Source: Oscillatoriales cyanobacterium CG2_30_40_61
Lineage (GTDB): Bacteria; Cyanobacteriota; Cyanobacteriia; Cyanobacteriales; Microcoleaceae
Assembly (NCBI GenBank): GCA_001873365.1
Contig: MNYZ01000044.1
Location: 1-63,563, forward strand
Direction: 5' to 3'
Length of the DNA: 63,563 bases
Each line of letters starts with the position of its first letter. Position 1 is the first letter of the stretch. Positions 45,699-56,500 of the stretch are shown piece by piece. The position numbers and the translations under genes are program-made. A model generated the notes under the pieces. That model worked only from the letters and a program-made list of their open reading frames with translations. It searched no databases and was not told the origin of the DNA.

Positions 45699-45810
45699 TA
45701 TAGCGCTACGCGCTAGGGAATAGGGAACAGGGAACAGGGAACAGGGAACAGTAAGCAGTGAAAGGGTTTCAGAACTCAAAAGTGTCCTAACTGTAATGCG
45801 TAGCGCTATA
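45699..45810. repeat. TATAGCGCTACGC-bounded element with AGGGAAC heptads
   Basis: Perfect 13-bp inverted ends (TATAGCGCTACGC at 45699-45711 and its complement at 45798-45810) bound a 112-bp element. Inside, heptad AGGGAAC repeats five times (45715-45749, first unit AGGGAAT). It starts right after the response-regulator stop codon. Confidence 0.75.
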
Positions 45811-45870
45811 TAGCAACAGACCAGAGGGAAGAAAAGATTTAACCTTCTGGGTTTGAGGATTTGTTGCTCA

Positions 45871-45906
45871 GGAAGTCCCCGTCAGTTCAGGGCGGGGAAG
45901 ATGTCA
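45871..45906. other. Possible solo right end of an IS200/IS605 element
   Basis: GGAAGTCCCCGTC, a short loop, GGCGGGGAAGATGTCA forms a stem of about 7 bp followed by AGATGTCA. This looks like the hairpin at the right end of cyanobacterial IS605/tnpB elements that I recall, where a TnpB guide-RNA scaffold ends. No tnpA or tnpB is nearby, so at most it is a remnant or passive copy. It overlaps the dnaJ stop. Confidence 0.35.
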
Positions 45907-46896
45907 AATTCTTAAATTTTGACGGGGTTTAAAGGTTTCAATTTGACGTAATTTCTCATATAATTCTCTCTCTTGAGGAGTAATATTTTTAGGAATAACT
46001 ACTTGAATTTCAATTAATTGATCTCCCCTTTCTCCTTGAGGATTGGGATAACCTTTATTAGCTAATCGTAATCTTTGACCCGATACTACCCCCAAAGGTA
46101 AACGCATTTTAACTAAACCATCTAAGGTCGGAATATCTATTTCTCCCCCTAATACTGCTTCGGTGGGAGTGACCGGAATTTGACAATAAATTTCTGATTT
46201 TTCCAACCGAAAAAAGGGATGGGGAGTAATATTAATTTTCAGGAATAAATCCCCGCCATTCATTCCTTGATTTTTTAATCTAATTTGTTGACCCTTGACC
46301 ATTCCGGGGGGTAAATCCACTTCTAAAGACCGTCCATCCTCTAAACGAATCCGTTCGGTTCCTCCAGTATAGGCTTTTTCTAAAGGTAAGGTTAATCGCG
46401 CCTCAATATCCCGTTTAGTTTCCCGGGGAGTGGGTTTATAAACTGCTTTTGTCCGAGGGGAATTATAGGGGTCAGCCGCCGTCATTTGATGAGCCGCTTT
46501 TGGGTCAACAGTTCGGACTTCTCGTCGCCTTCCTAATAATTGATCAACAAAGCTATCAAAATCAGAAAAATCTCCATAATCTACATCTTCCGTTTGAGAA
46601 ATTGTCCGACGACTTCCCCAATTTTTAATCCCAGAAAAAGCATTTTTTTGCCAATCTTGAAACCCTTTTTGTTTCCAAAATTGACTATAATCATCATATT
46701 GCGCTCGTTTTTCAGGATCGGATAGAATATTATAGGCTTCTCCAATATCTTTAAAGGTTTCTTCTGCTTCCTTATCTCCTGGGTTTAAGTCGGGGTGATA
46801 TTGTCTGGCGAGTCGCCGATAAACTTTCTTAATTTCATCAACTGACGCCTCACGGGAAACCCCTAAAATTTGATAATAATTCCGAAAATTTTGCAT
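45904..46896 (-). CDS. dnaJ: DnaJ-family co-chaperone (J domain plus C-terminal domain, no zinc finger)
   Basis: A 330-residue type II Hsp40. The J domain (residues 6-70) has [20 protein letters not shown] with HPD, then a Gly-poor linker containing WGSRRTIS, and a C-terminal substrate-binding domain ([39 protein letters not shown]). The CxxCxGxG zinc region of DnaJ type I is absent, so it is CbpA-like. It should deliver unfolded proteins to DnaK and stimulate its ATPase. It lies 75 bp downstream of dnaK on the same strand, likely an operon, with two AGAAACC-type palindromes in between that could adjust relative expression. Confidence 0.92.
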   Translation of the reverse strand: MQNFRNYYQILGVSREASVDEIKKVYRRLARQYHPDLNPGDKEAEETFKDIGEAYNILSDPEKRAQYDDYSQFWKQKGFQDWQKNAFSGIKNWGSRRTISQTEDVDYGDFSDFDSFVDQLLGRRREVRTVDPKAAHQMTAADPYNSPRTKAVYKPTPRETKRDIEARLTLPLEKAYTGGTERIRLEDGRSLEVDLPPGMVKGQQIRLKNQGMNGGDLFLKINITPHPFFRLEKSEIYCQIPVTPTEAVLGGEIDIPTLDGLVKMRLPLGVVSGQRLRLANKGYPNPQGERGDQLIEIQVVIPKNITPQERELYEKLRQIETFKPRQNLRI

Positions 46897-46925
46897 AGGT
46901 TGATGTTAGGGTTTTAAAGGTTAGT

Positions 46926-46958
46926 AGAAACCGGGTTTCTAAAAGAAACCCGGTTTCT
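46926..46958. repeat. Double AGAAACC(C/G)GGTTTCT palindrome between dnaK and dnaJ
   Basis: Two 15-bp palindromes, AGAAACCGGGTTTCT and AGAAACCCGGTTTCT, are separated by three bases. They are also complementary to each other and could form one longer hairpin in the dnaK-dnaJ transcript. Confidence 0.7.
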
Positions 46959-46971
46959 GGGTTTGGGTTTG

Positions 46972-48999
46972 TTACAACCAATCATCATCATCATCCCAAT
47001 TATCGTTTTGAGAATAGCGACGGGAGCGAGTTGTACCCCCGCCTAAACTGCTACCATTGTTATTGCGTTGTTGGTCATAACGGGGATAACTGCGAGTCTG
47101 GGGTTCATAGGGATCAACACGACGTTTTTCACCGGAAAAAGTTCGGCGAATTGAACCAAATAAATCATCCTCATCATCCTCCATGGTAAATACGGAGACT
47201 TCCCGATTTAACTCATATAAAGCGTCCTGTAAATCCACACTAATTTGATCAATTCCTCGGTCATCATCCCGTTCTAAACTATCTCTTAAAGACCGAATTA
47301 AGGTTTCAATTCTTGACCGTTGACGTTGAGCAAATTGCATTCCATAATCTAGGGCTACTTCCCTTAATTGTCGTTCAGCTTGATAGGTTAAGGCTTGGGC
47401 GCGGTTGCGTTTTTCGACTTTTTCCCGTTGTAAACGATCGACTTCTGCATATTTTTCCGCATCCCTAATCATGCGATTAACTTCATCTTGAGACAGGGTT
47501 GAAGCACCTTGAATAATTACACTTTGTTCCCGTCCGGTGGTTTTATCTAAGGCGGTGACTTGTAAGATTCCATTCGCATCAATATCTAGCGCCACTTGAA
47601 CTTGAGGAACTCCCCGCGGCGCTGGTGGAATTCCAGTTAATTTAAACCGTCCTAAAGATTTATTATCAACGGCTAATTCTCGTTCTCCTTGGAGGATATG
47701 AACTTCGACTAAAGTTTGATTATTTTCAGAAGTTGAAAAAATATCGGAACGCCTGACAGGAATTGTGGTATTGCGGGGAATTAATTTTTTCATTACCCCC
47801 CCAATAGTTTCTAATCCTAGGGATAACGGAGTCACATCTAATAATAAAACATCCCGCACATCTCCGGCTAAAATTCCCGCTTGAATTGCCGCCCCAACGG
47901 CTACTACTTCATCGGGATTTACTCCTTGATTTGGTTCTAAATCAATTAAACTTCTAACTAATTGTTGTACCATAGGCATTCGGGTAGCACCACCAACTAA
48001 AATCACATCATCAATATCATTAGAAGTTAATCCCGCATCGGCTAAGGCTTGTTTCACCGGACGGCGTAACCGTTGAATTAAATCCCCACATAACCCCTCA
48101 AATTCCCCCCTAGTTAGGCGAATTTCTAGGTGTTTCGGGCCGTCTTCGGTGGCGGCAATAAAGGGTAAATTAATATCCGTAACCCCCACCCCAGAAAGCT
48201 CTATTTTAGCTTTTTCGGCTGCTTCTGTTAACCGTTGTAAAGATTGGCGATCGCGCCTTAAATCCACCGCTTCTTCTGATAGAAATTTCTCCGCTAACCA
48301 ATCAACAATTTTCTGATCAAAATCCGTTCCTCCTAGTTGGGTATCCCCACAGGTAGATTTAACTTCAAATACCCCTTCTCCCACTTCTAAAATTGAGACA
48401 TCAAACGTGCCACCGCCCAAATCAAAAACTAAAATTGTGCCATAATCTTGCCGTTCTAAACCATAGGCTAAAGAAGCCGCCGTCGGTTCATTTAATATAC
48501 GTTTAACATCTAATCCCGCTATGCGTCCGGCGTCTCTGGTCGCTTGTCTTTGTGAATCATTAAAATAGGCGGGAACCGTAATTACAGCCCCGGTAATTTC
48601 TTCCCCTAAATATCGAGTTGCTTCTTCAACTAATTTTTTTAAGATCATTCCCGAAAGTTCTTCCGGGGCAAAATCCTTATTTACCCGGGGACATTTAATC
48701 CGAATATTATCGGTTTCATCCCGTCGCATCGTGTAGGGAACCCGTTTTGAGGCGGCGGTGAGGTCAGAATAGCGACAACCCATGAGTCGTTTGACCCCAT
48801 AAAAGGTATTTTGGGGATTCAAAACCGCCTGTCGTCTAGCCATCTGTCCCACGATGCGTTCTCCTTCCTTGGTAAACCCAACGACAGAGGGGGTGGTTCG
48901 CATCCCTTCAGAGTTAGCAATCACAACGGGTTTTCCGCCCTCCATGACCGCAACCACAGAGTTTGTTGTTCCCAAGTCAATGCCGACTACCTTGCCCAT
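46972..48999 (-). CDS. dnaK: Molecular chaperone DnaK (Hsp70)
   Basis: A 675-residue Hsp70 starting [20 protein letters not shown]. The ATPase domain has [28 protein letters not shown] and [13 protein letters not shown]; the substrate-binding domain follows [17 protein letters not shown]. The last about 80 residues are charged and end [11 protein letters not shown]; the EEVD-like or plain DnaK2 tail is absent, so this fits the DnaK1-type cyanobacterial chaperones, an inference. AAGGAG precedes the ATG by about ten bases. It leads the dnaK-dnaJ operon. It should fold or hold proteins, including under heat stress. No CIRCE operator is seen upstream. Confidence 0.96.
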   Translation of the reverse strand: MGKVVGIDLGTTNSVVAVMEGGKPVVIANSEGMRTTPSVVGFTKEGERIVGQMARRQAVLNPQNTFYGVKRLMGCRYSDLTAASKRVPYTMRRDETDNIRIKCPRVNKDFAPEELSGMILKKLVEEATRYLGEEITGAVITVPAYFNDSQRQATRDAGRIAGLDVKRILNEPTAASLAYGLERQDYGTILVFDLGGGTFDVSILEVGEGVFEVKSTCGDTQLGGTDFDQKIVDWLAEKFLSEEAVDLRRDRQSLQRLTEAAEKAKIELSGVGVTDINLPFIAATEDGPKHLEIRLTRGEFEGLCGDLIQRLRRPVKQALADAGLTSNDIDDVILVGGATRMPMVQQLVRSLIDLEPNQGVNPDEVVAVGAAIQAGILAGDVRDVLLLDVTPLSLGLETIGGVMKKLIPRNTTIPVRRSDIFSTSENNQTLVEVHILQGERELAVDNKSLGRFKLTGIPPAPRGVPQVQVALDIDANGILQVTALDKTTGREQSVIIQGASTLSQDEVNRMIRDAEKYAEVDRLQREKVEKRNRAQALTYQAERQLREVALDYGMQFAQRQRSRIETLIRSLRDSLERDDDRGIDQISVDLQDALYELNREVSVFTMEDDEDDLFGSIRRTFSGEKRRVDPYEPQTRSYPRYDQQRNNNGSSLGGGTTRSRRYSQNDNWDDDDDWL

Positions 49000-49144
49000 G
49001 CGTTGCTTATCTCCTTGTCTATAGGGTTTCTGGCTAGATCTCTCCTATTGTATCGTGTTGTTACGCCATGTAACGTCTGAGGGTTCTGGTTAACCCCCTG
49101 GGGTAATATTTTCGGGAGTATTGAAAAGATTACGGGAGCTAACC

Positions 49145-49453
49145 ATGCAGACGGGAATTAAAAGTTTAAGTTACCATGATTTTTTAATTGAAAGTATTAA
49201 AGATCCTGAAGAAGCAGCCGGGTATTTAGAGGCAATTATGGAAGAAAAAGATCCTGAATCTTTATTACTTAAACAGGCTTTAGCAAATGTAGGAAAGGCA
49301 TTAGGGGAAGGCAAACTGTCTCAAGAAGAACTTAATCAACATTTAGAAGCATTAGAACAGTTGTTATCAGTTCAAGGAAGTAGAGAAATTTATTTGTTAG
49401 GGTTGTGGTTAAATACGTTAGGCTTAAAATTAACGGTTACGGTTGAACATTAA
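49145..49453 (+). CDS. Solitary antitoxin-like protein (HI1420 family paralogue)
   Basis: A 102-residue protein from ATG at 49145 (MQTGIKSLSYHDFLIESIKD); GGGAG lies about six bases upstream. The block FLIESIKDPEEAAGYLEAIM with an acidic continuation is the same family as the antitoxin at 1615-1956, and the end LNTLGLKLTVTV matches LNILGFKISIQV there. The helix-turn-helix region (LANVGKALGEGKLSQEELNQ) is diverged. No RelE/HigB-type toxin is adjacent, only dnaK on the other strand and a repeat. It could protect against other toxins, act as a regulator, or be a remnant. Confidence 0.7.
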   Translation: MQTGIKSLSYHDFLIESIKDPEEAAGYLEAIMEEKDPESLLLKQALANVGKALGEGKLSQEELNQHLEALEQLLSVQGSREIYLLGLWLNTLGLKLTVTVEH

Positions 49454-49497
49454 TATCATAACTTGCTATTAAACTGGAGGGTCAGTGACTTACTTCG

Positions 49498-49586
49498 ATT
49501 CAAACCCGTAGGGGTGAGGCGTGGCTTACCCAAAAATATCACGACTCACCCCCAGCCCAGAATTTTTCACCGAGTTGGGTTTGAAT
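49498..49586. repeat. Nested inverted repeats before pds
   Basis: ATTCAAACCC (49498) pairs with GGGTTTGAAT (49577-49586); inside, GTAGGGGTGAG pairs with CTCACCCCCAG. The pds promoter must lie in or just after this element. Confidence 0.6.
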
Positions 49587-49623
49587 GTAACAAGATGTAA
49601 CGTATAATCAGAAAAAACATTAA

Positions 49624-51084
<1,461 letters not shown>

Positions 51085-51114
51085 CTTATCCACTGTCGGT
51101 CAGCAGAACAACGA

Positions 51115-52041
51115 ATGCTACAACTTTCTAAAACTCCGTGCATGAGAACTCTGGCATCTTTGGAAGACTCCTATGAACTCTGCCGTCAGGTTACTGCGGA
51201 GTATGCCAAAACGTTTTATTTAGGAACTCAATTGATGCCAGAGGCCAAGCGTCGGGCTATCTGGGCCATCTATGTTTGGTGTCGTCGAACTGATGAGTTA
51301 GTCGATGGGCCCATGGCAGCGACGACGACGGAGGAAACCTTAGATCGTTGGGAAGAACACCTAGAAGCAGTATTTGCTGGACATCCAAAGGATGATGTGG
51401 ATGTGGCTTTGGTGGATACCCTCCATCGTTTTCCTTTGGATATTCAACCCTTTAGAGATATGATTGCGGGTCAACGGATGGATTTATACCGCAACCGCTA
51501 TCAGACTTTTCAGGAGTTGGAACTCTATTGTTATCGGGTGGCGGGGACGGTGGGGTTAATGTCAACGGCGGTGATGGGTATAGAACCTCCTATTGTTACC
51601 CCTTGGAATCCTAACCCAGAAATTATGATTCCCGATCAAGAAGCGATCGCTTTAGGAATTGCTAATCAACTTACTAATATTCTGCGGGATGTCGGCGAAG
51701 ATGCGCGACGGGGCCGGATTTATTTACCCTTAGATGATTTAGCGTTATTTAATTATACAGAAGCGGATTTATTAAAGGGAATTGTGGATGACCGTTGGCG
51801 GGGATTAATGCGCTTTGAAATTCAGAGGGCACGGAAATTCTACGCGGAAGCAGAACGGGGAATTAGTATTTTAAGTCAGGATATTCGCTGGCCTGTTTGG
51901 TCTGCGTTAGTCCTATATCGACAAATTTTAGATGCAATTGAAAAGAATGAATATGATGTTTTTAGCAAGCGTGCCTATGTCCCTAAATGGCGAAAAATGA
52001 TTTCATTACCCGTGGCATTATTAAGAGCAAAGGTTTTATAG
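51115..52041 (+). CDS. crtB: Phytoene synthase
   Basis: A 308-residue prenyltransferase that condenses two geranylgeranyl diphosphates to phytoene. The two aspartate-rich motifs are present: DELVD in VWCRRTDELVDGP and NILRDVGEDARRGRIYLPLD. Start ATG at 51115 (MLQLSKTPCMRTLASLED). The gene lies 31 bp after pds, so the two first steps of carotenoid synthesis are co-transcribed. Length is standard. A heptad-repeat element starts 10 bp after the stop and may replace a classical terminator. Confidence 0.96.
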   Translation: MLQLSKTPCMRTLASLEDSYELCRQVTAEYAKTFYLGTQLMPEAKRRAIWAIYVWCRRTDELVDGPMAATTTEETLDRWEEHLEAVFAGHPKDDVDVALVDTLHRFPLDIQPFRDMIAGQRMDLYRNRYQTFQELELYCYRVAGTVGLMSTAVMGIEPPIVTPWNPNPEIMIPDQEAIALGIANQLTNILRDVGEDARRGRIYLPLDDLALFNYTEADLLKGIVDDRWRGLMRFEIQRARKFYAEAERGISILSQDIRWPVWSALVLYRQILDAIEKNEYDVFSKRAYVPKWRKMISLPVALLRAKVL

Positions 52042-52050
52042 ATAGCAATA

Positions 52051-52163
52051 GGTAATGGGTAATGGGTAATGGGTAATGGGTAATGGGTAATGGGTAATGG
52101 GTAATGGGTAAGAATTAATTTATTAATTAATCAACTAATTCTTAGACTGATAACTGATAACTG
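52051..52163. repeat. Composite heptad-hairpin element (GGTAATG)8
   Basis: Eight exact GGTAATG heptads (52051-52106) and a variant ninth, then hairpin AAGAATTA...TAATTCTT (52110-52143), then heptads of TGATAAC. The same architecture occurs at 53596-53698. A GTACGGGCGGGTT inverted repeat follows directly. Confidence 0.85.
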
Positions 52164-52225
52164 GTACGGGCGGGTTCTTTTAGATCTTTGTTAGTTACCC
52201 TAAATCTCGATGAACCCGCCCCTAC
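52164..52225. repeat. Inverted repeat element, GTAGGGGCGGGTT family
   Basis: GTACGGGCGGGTTC and GAACCCGCCCCTAC bound about 34 bp between crtB and the convergent MBL-fold gene; the second left base is a mismatch. Confidence 0.7.
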
Positions 52226-52232
52226 AAATGAT

Positions 52233-53012
52233 TTAGACCATTGCCGGACGTTGTTCTAAGACTACTTCAAAGCGTTCTCCGGGGTTGGGGTTAAGCACCC
52301 GGGGGGATAGGTTTTCTTTGGCTAACATTGACCGAAAATCCTCTAAATTACCACTGGCTTTTAAGAATGAAACTAATAAGCCCTCATAGACCACATCCCC
52401 GGCGCCGGCGGTGGGCAACATTACCTGGGGACTGACTAATTGAGCTAACTCTAAAGCCGTTTTTTGTCCGCGAATAATCGGCCCAATTAAAGGTAAACTA
52501 ATGTCAATTAATGGAGTAATCACGACATCAATAGGAGCCAGTTGTTTTAACTGCGGGTCATGATATCCATGGGGTTCATAATAAACCGTATTTCCTGTGG
52601 TTAACTCCTTTACCCAATAGGCATTTTCCAGGGTTGTTGGGCCGATGGGAGAACCGGGAAGGGATTTAATTTCCACTTGATTCTCTATATAATAAGTGGC
52701 TCCATGTTCTAAGGCTTGAACTTGAGTATATCCTAACCCTTGAACCAGTTTAGCTGCACTGGGAGAACCCACCACGGGGATACTTTTATTCAGTTGTTTT
52801 AGGGTTTCAGGATGGGCATGATCTTCCAATCCCTGGGATAATAAAATTAGGTCAATCTTTTCGGGAATGGGTCTGGGATTTCGTCTTTCCCCCTTAAATA
52901 ACCAATGCTGATTCCCAAAGGTTAATGCACCGACTAACCAAGGGTCAACCAAAATTTGTTTTCCCCCTATTTCCCATAACCAAGAATTACTATCGAGCCA
53001 AGTAAAATACAT
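52233..53012 (-). CDS. MBL-fold protein with incomplete metal motif
   Basis: A 259-residue metallo-beta-lactamase-fold protein. The opening WLWEIGGKQILVDPWLVG is usual. The HxHxDH metal motif reads S59-Q-G-L-E-D-H-A-H, so two of the histidines are glutamine and leucine while the DH pair remains. This form recurs in cyanobacterial homologues I recall. A later metal ligand position is YYEPHGYHD. It may bind one metal or none, and its reaction is unknown. It lies next to moaB and convergent to crtB. Confidence 0.75.
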   Translation of the reverse strand: MYFTWLDSNSWLWEIGGKQILVDPWLVGALTFGNQHWLFKGERRNPRPIPEKIDLILLSQGLEDHAHPETLKQLNKSIPVVGSPSAAKLVQGLGYTQVQALEHGATYYIENQVEIKSLPGSPIGPTTLENAYWVKELTTGNTVYYEPHGYHDPQLKQLAPIDVVITPLIDISLPLIGPIIRGQKTALELAQLVSPQVMLPTAGAGDVVYEGLLVSFLKASGNLEDFRSMLAKENLSPRVLNPNPGERFEVVLEQRPAMV

Positions 53013-53085
53013 AGAGGTTGATTCTGTCAGATTACTACTATTGTAGATAAAAAATTAAAGAATATTAGCGCAACTCACGACTTTT

Positions 53086-53586
53086 CTACAACAATTTAAC
53101 TAAATGGGCTAATTCCGGCATAATTAATTGTTCCATTGCCAATTTTACCGCATTAGTAGATCCAGGCACTGAAAAAACTAATTTCCCTTGATAAACTCCA
53201 GCTACTGCCCGGGAAGCAATTGCCCTTGACCCTATTTCATCATAACTCAAAGCCCTAAAAATTTCCCCAAATCCGGGTAAAGTTTTTTCTAATAATTGTT
53301 CGATGGCATCATAGGTAGTATCTCGAGGTGCAATTCCGGTTCCCCCATTAAAAATACAAGCATTAAGTTCAGGAATTTTACAGAGTTTTTTTAATAATTC
53401 TATAATCTCTTGAGGTTCATCTTTAATAATTTGATAATCGAGAATTGGATACCCAGCATTCTGTAAAAATTGCTGAATTAATTGACCACTTTTATCGGTT
53501 TCTGCGGTGCGAGTATCACTTACCGTAATCACCGCACAACTCACCCGAAATTGTGAATTATCGGGATGGGGAACGGTTAAAATCAT
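53086..53586 (-). CDS. moaB: Molybdenum cofactor biosynthesis protein B
   Basis: A 166-residue MoaB/MogA-type protein. Motifs are VITVSDTRTAETDKSG near the start, CIFNGGTGIAPRDTTYDAIE and VFSVPGSTNAVKLAM. The family adenylates molybdopterin before metal insertion; MoaB is thought to function in related cofactor handling. Start ATG at 53586 follows repeats. It is on the same strand as the MBL gene (74 bp away) and psb28 (114 bp) but separated from psb28 by a repeat element, so co-transcription is uncertain. No other molybdenum cofactor genes are in the window. Confidence 0.9.
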   Translation of the reverse strand: MILTVPHPDNSQFRVSCAVITVSDTRTAETDKSGQLIQQFLQNAGYPILDYQIIKDEPQEIIELLKKLCKIPELNACIFNGGTGIAPRDTTYDAIEQLLEKTLPGFGEIFRALSYDEIGSRAIASRAVAGVYQGKLVFSVPGSTNAVKLAMEQLIMPELAHLVKLL

Positions 53587-53595
53587 AATGGGATA

Positions 53596-53698
53596 GGTAA
53601 GAGGTAAGAGGTAAGAGGTAATAGGTAATAGGTAATGGGTAAGAGTTAATTTATTTAGCTAATTAACTCTTACACTGATAACTGATAACTGATGACTG
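53596..53698. repeat. Composite heptad-hairpin element (GGTAAGA/GGTAATA)
   Basis: Seven heptads (GGTAAGA x3, GGTAATA x2, GGTAATG, GGTAAGA; 53596-53644), then hairpin AAGAGTTAATT...AATTAACTCTT (53641-53671), then TGATAAC heptads. Same order and orientation as 52051-52163. Confidence 0.85.
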
Positions 53699-53700
53699 AA

Positions 53701-54039
53701 TTAGGATTTACTAAATTCTAATCCATTAGCTTCGGCATAACGCTCCATAAATAACATAAAACGTTCCCATTCTTCAGGAGATTTCATTAAATGAGTTGCC
53801 TCAATTTCCGTAGGTTTTCCATTAATAAATTTAGCGTTAACCTCACGGGTGACGATTTCCCCATCATCATCAATCATATACATTCCGGTGATGTCTTCGG
53901 TGGCATCATCTGCTAAGGCTTTAGGATTGAGAAAATAAAATTTTGCTGTCCCTTGACTACCATCCCGTGAACGAGTTAGGCGAACATCGGGAATTGCATC
54001 TTCATCAATCCCTCTTGAAAACTGAATTTTAGCTACCAT
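53701..54039 (-). CDS. psb28: Photosystem II assembly factor Psb28
   Basis: A 112-residue soluble protein starting [20 protein letters not shown]. The segment [17 protein letters not shown] and the C-terminal [20 protein letters not shown] are typical of Psb28. It binds transiently to the cytoplasmic face of photosystem II intermediates near CP47 and helps assembly, protecting the acceptor side. Length is standard (about 110). The gene stands alone between repeat elements. It supports a cyanobacterial origin directly. Confidence 0.95.
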   Translation of the reverse strand: MVAKIQFSRGIDEDAIPDVRLTRSRDGSQGTAKFYFLNPKALADDATEDITGMYMIDDDGEIVTREVNAKFINGKPTEIEATHLMKSPEEWERFMLFMERYAEANGLEFSKS

Positions 54040-54267
54040 ATTGTTTTGTTAAACCTTTATCGTTTAAGAGTTAACATCTAATTATCTCATAATATGGCAA
54101 TCAAGGATACCCGGAAGCTATTGAGGATTGATAGCCCCATTTCAAAGAGTCAAAAACCAAAGGGAGGGTTAAAATAGCCCTAAGCCCATCACAAATAGGA
54201 ATTACCCATCACCTTTATCGAAAGTAGGGACAATTTCAATTATCCCTAGCTATTAGGTGACTGAATA

Positions 54268-55239
54268 CTATCGACCAAAATAAATAACTGCGCGGGATAA
54301 ACCGGAACTTTGCAAATAGGTTTCCCATTGTTGGGCTAACTGTTGATTAGCAAAGGGGCCAACAGCAACAAAGGGATTAGCAGTTGCTTGTTGCATCTGA
54401 ATACTTTGGGAAGGAACACCCAAAGCCACGACATTTTCAGCAACAGAAACCAGTTGATTTCTTTGGCTAGGAATTAAGATAAAATAGCTATCAGTATTTC
54501 CTAATCCTAAACCCGAACCGGGGAAGGATGGCAAGGTAGTGGGGGGAATATTGGGAATACTAGCTAAAAACGCTTGTAGTTGGGCGGTACTGTTAATAAC
54601 AGTCGAAGAAATCCCTCCTAAAGCTAACTTTTGACGGAGTTGGTCAGCATTAGACTGATTGACAAAACTTCCCGCTTGAATAATTAATTGTCCTTGATAG
54701 GTTGATGTTTGTGCATTAGGAGAAATTTGGCGAACGGCACTTAAAGAATTGGTGGTTGGACTCACATACACTTGATATAATCCTAAGTCGGTTGTGATGG
54801 GAATTTGACCCGGTGGAATCGCAGTTTTAATCACTTTAATATCCGTTTGGTCAGGGGGAATCACCATGGGATTAACCTGGACTGGACTGTTTAAATTTTC
54901 TCCAGGTTTTAAGTTAATTATTTCTCCTTGAACTCCTTGTTGTCTTAAGTCTTGAATCAGTTGTTGGGCTTGACTTTGATTAAAATAAATTCCCAGATCA
55001 ATAATGTTACGATTATTATATCTTTGGAGCATGGCTCCGGGTTGAATTTGCTGCACGACTTCTAGTAGAAAATGGCTCTCCCCATTCACATAAACCCCAT
55101 AACGTTCTTGAGCTAAAACCGGGGAAACCATTCCCCCATATCCCCCCCATAGTATGAGGCTAGAAAATAGGGGTATTTTCCAAATCAATTTTGTTAGGCG
55201 ATTTGTTTTTTTCTGTATTACAATAGAATAGACTGACAT
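54268..55239 (-). CDS. Exported SPOR-like repeat protein
   Basis: A 323-residue protein. Basic N-terminus, then a signal segment ending MVSPVLAQ (about residues 24-44). The rest holds three similar segments of about 80 residues, each with a YQVYV- or YGVYV-like strand and a helix such as NQSNADQLRQKLALGGISST or NQSQAQQLIQDLRQQGVQGE. These resemble SPOR domains, which bind denuded septal peptidoglycan. It is probably periplasmic. It may serve in cell division or filament structure. The gene diverges from mnmA (136 bp), and a possible SPOR partner is not nearby. Confidence 0.7.
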   Translation of the reverse strand: MSVYSIVIQKKTNRLTKLIWKIPLFSSLILWGGYGGMVSPVLAQERYGVYVNGESHFLLEVVQQIQPGAMLQRYNNRNIIDLGIYFNQSQAQQLIQDLRQQGVQGEIINLKPGENLNSPVQVNPMVIPPDQTDIKVIKTAIPPGQIPITTDLGLYQVYVSPTTNSLSAVRQISPNAQTSTYQGQLIIQAGSFVNQSNADQLRQKLALGGISSTVINSTAQLQAFLASIPNIPPTTLPSFPGSGLGLGNTDSYFILIPSQRNQLVSVAENVVALGVPSQSIQMQQATANPFVAVGPFANQQLAQQWETYLQSSGLSRAVIYFGR

Positions 55240-55375
55240 TTTGGTGTCCTCCCATTTTGAGTCGGTTCGGTTGATGTTGGCAAGTGAGCCAGTTAAGATT
55301 AATCAAAACTGGCAGATCAGTCAAGATTAAAGTTAGGTTAGTTAATCAAGATTAGCAAGTTATTTTAATGTAGTT

Positions 55376-56464
55376 ATGAGCAAAGTTGTTGTAGGTCTTT
55401 CCGGTGGAGTCGATAGTTCCGCCGCCGCCGCCCTGCTACACCACCAAGGGCATGAGGTGGTGGGCTTAACCCTTTGGTTGATGAAGGGAAAAGGACAATG
55501 CTGTTCTGAAGGGATGGTGGATGCAGCCTACATTTGTGAACAATTAGGTGTTCCTCATCATATTGTGGATAGTCGAGATTTATTTCAGACCTATATTGTA
55601 GACTATTTGGTGGATGGATACCGGGAGGGAATTACCCCTTTACCCTGTTCTCAATGTAATCGGACAGTTAAATTTGGCCCGATGTTAAATTATGCCCGGG
55701 AACAGTTAGGAATTGATCGGATTGCCACGGGTCATTATGCTAAAATTGATTACGATGAAACGGGCGATCGCTATCAATTAAAACGAGCCGTAGACCGCAA
55801 TAAAGATCAGTCTTATTTTTTATATGATTTAACCCAAGAGTTACTCGCGGCGACCCGATTTCCCCTGGGAGAAGTATTAAAAACCGAAACCCGTAAAATC
55901 GCCAGTCAATATGAATTAAAAACCGCCGATAAACCCGAAAGTCAAGATTTATGTTTAGTAGAAGCCAATGGCTCCATGCAGGCTTTTTTAGATAAATATA
56001 TTACGGGTAAAACCGGAGATATTATTAATACCCAGGGGCAAGTTTTAGGACAACATGAAGGCATTCATCATTACACAATTGGACAGAGAAAAGGCTTAGG
56101 AATTTCTGCCCCTAATCCCTTATATGTTGTCGGAATTGATGCGGGTCGCAATCAAGTAATTGTGGGGGATAGAGAGAGTGCGGTACAAACCGAATGTACA
56201 ATTAAACGGGTGAATTGGGTGTCTATTTCCCCGCCGCATAACCCTATTCGGGCCGAAGTCCAAATCCGCTATCGGTCGCAACCCCAAGCTGTTACGGTGA
56301 TTCCGATTCATCCCCCAGATGGAGCAGAAATTGATCCCAAAATCGGTTCCTGTGTTAAACTGATTTTTGATGAACCCATCTTTGGAATTACTCCGGGTCA
56401 AGCAGCAGTTTGGTATGACGGAGATTTAGTTTTAGGCGGGGGAATTATTGATATTCAAAAATAA
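55376..56464 (+). CDS. mnmA: tRNA 2-thiouridylase MnmA
   Basis: A 362-residue enzyme that thiolates uridine 34 of tRNA-Lys, -Glu and -Gln. PP-loop SGGVDSS at 9-15 activates the base. Catalytic Cys94 lies in [11 protein letters not shown] and Cys193 in [17 protein letters not shown] and RYR are family marks. Length is standard. A cysteine desulfurase (IscS) supplies sulfur and is not in the window. It ends before a GGGGTTAA hairpin. Confidence 0.96.
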   Translation: MSKVVVGLSGGVDSSAAAALLHHQGHEVVGLTLWLMKGKGQCCSEGMVDAAYICEQLGVPHHIVDSRDLFQTYIVDYLVDGYREGITPLPCSQCNRTVKFGPMLNYAREQLGIDRIATGHYAKIDYDETGDRYQLKRAVDRNKDQSYFLYDLTQELLAATRFPLGEVLKTETRKIASQYELKTADKPESQDLCLVEANGSMQAFLDKYITGKTGDIINTQGQVLGQHEGIHHYTIGQRKGLGISAPNPLYVVGIDAGRNQVIVGDRESAVQTECTIKRVNWVSISPPHNPIRAEVQIRYRSQPQAVTVIPIHPPDGAEIDPKIGSCVKLIFDEPIFGITPGQAAVWYDGDLVLGGGIIDIQK

Positions 56465-56474
56465 GTTTAAGCGA

Positions 56475-56500
56475 GGGGGTTAATTAAATTTAACCCCTTT
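56475..56500 (+). terminator. Hairpin after mnmA
   Basis: GGGGTTAA at 56476-56483 pairs with TTAACCCC at 56490-56497; a short CTTT follows. Only a weak T tract, so a weak or unproven terminator. Confidence 0.5.

Noticed and set aside
45715-45749. AGGGAAC heptads as regulatory iterons
   Set aside because: They lie inside an inverted-repeat element after a stop codon, with no replication gene nearby.
49001-49144. CIRCE operator upstream of dnaK
   Set aside because: No TTAGCACTC-N9-GAGTGCTAA pattern is visible.
52051-52113. GGTAATG array considered as CRISPR
   Set aside because: Period is 7 bp with no spacers; it is a simple tandem array.
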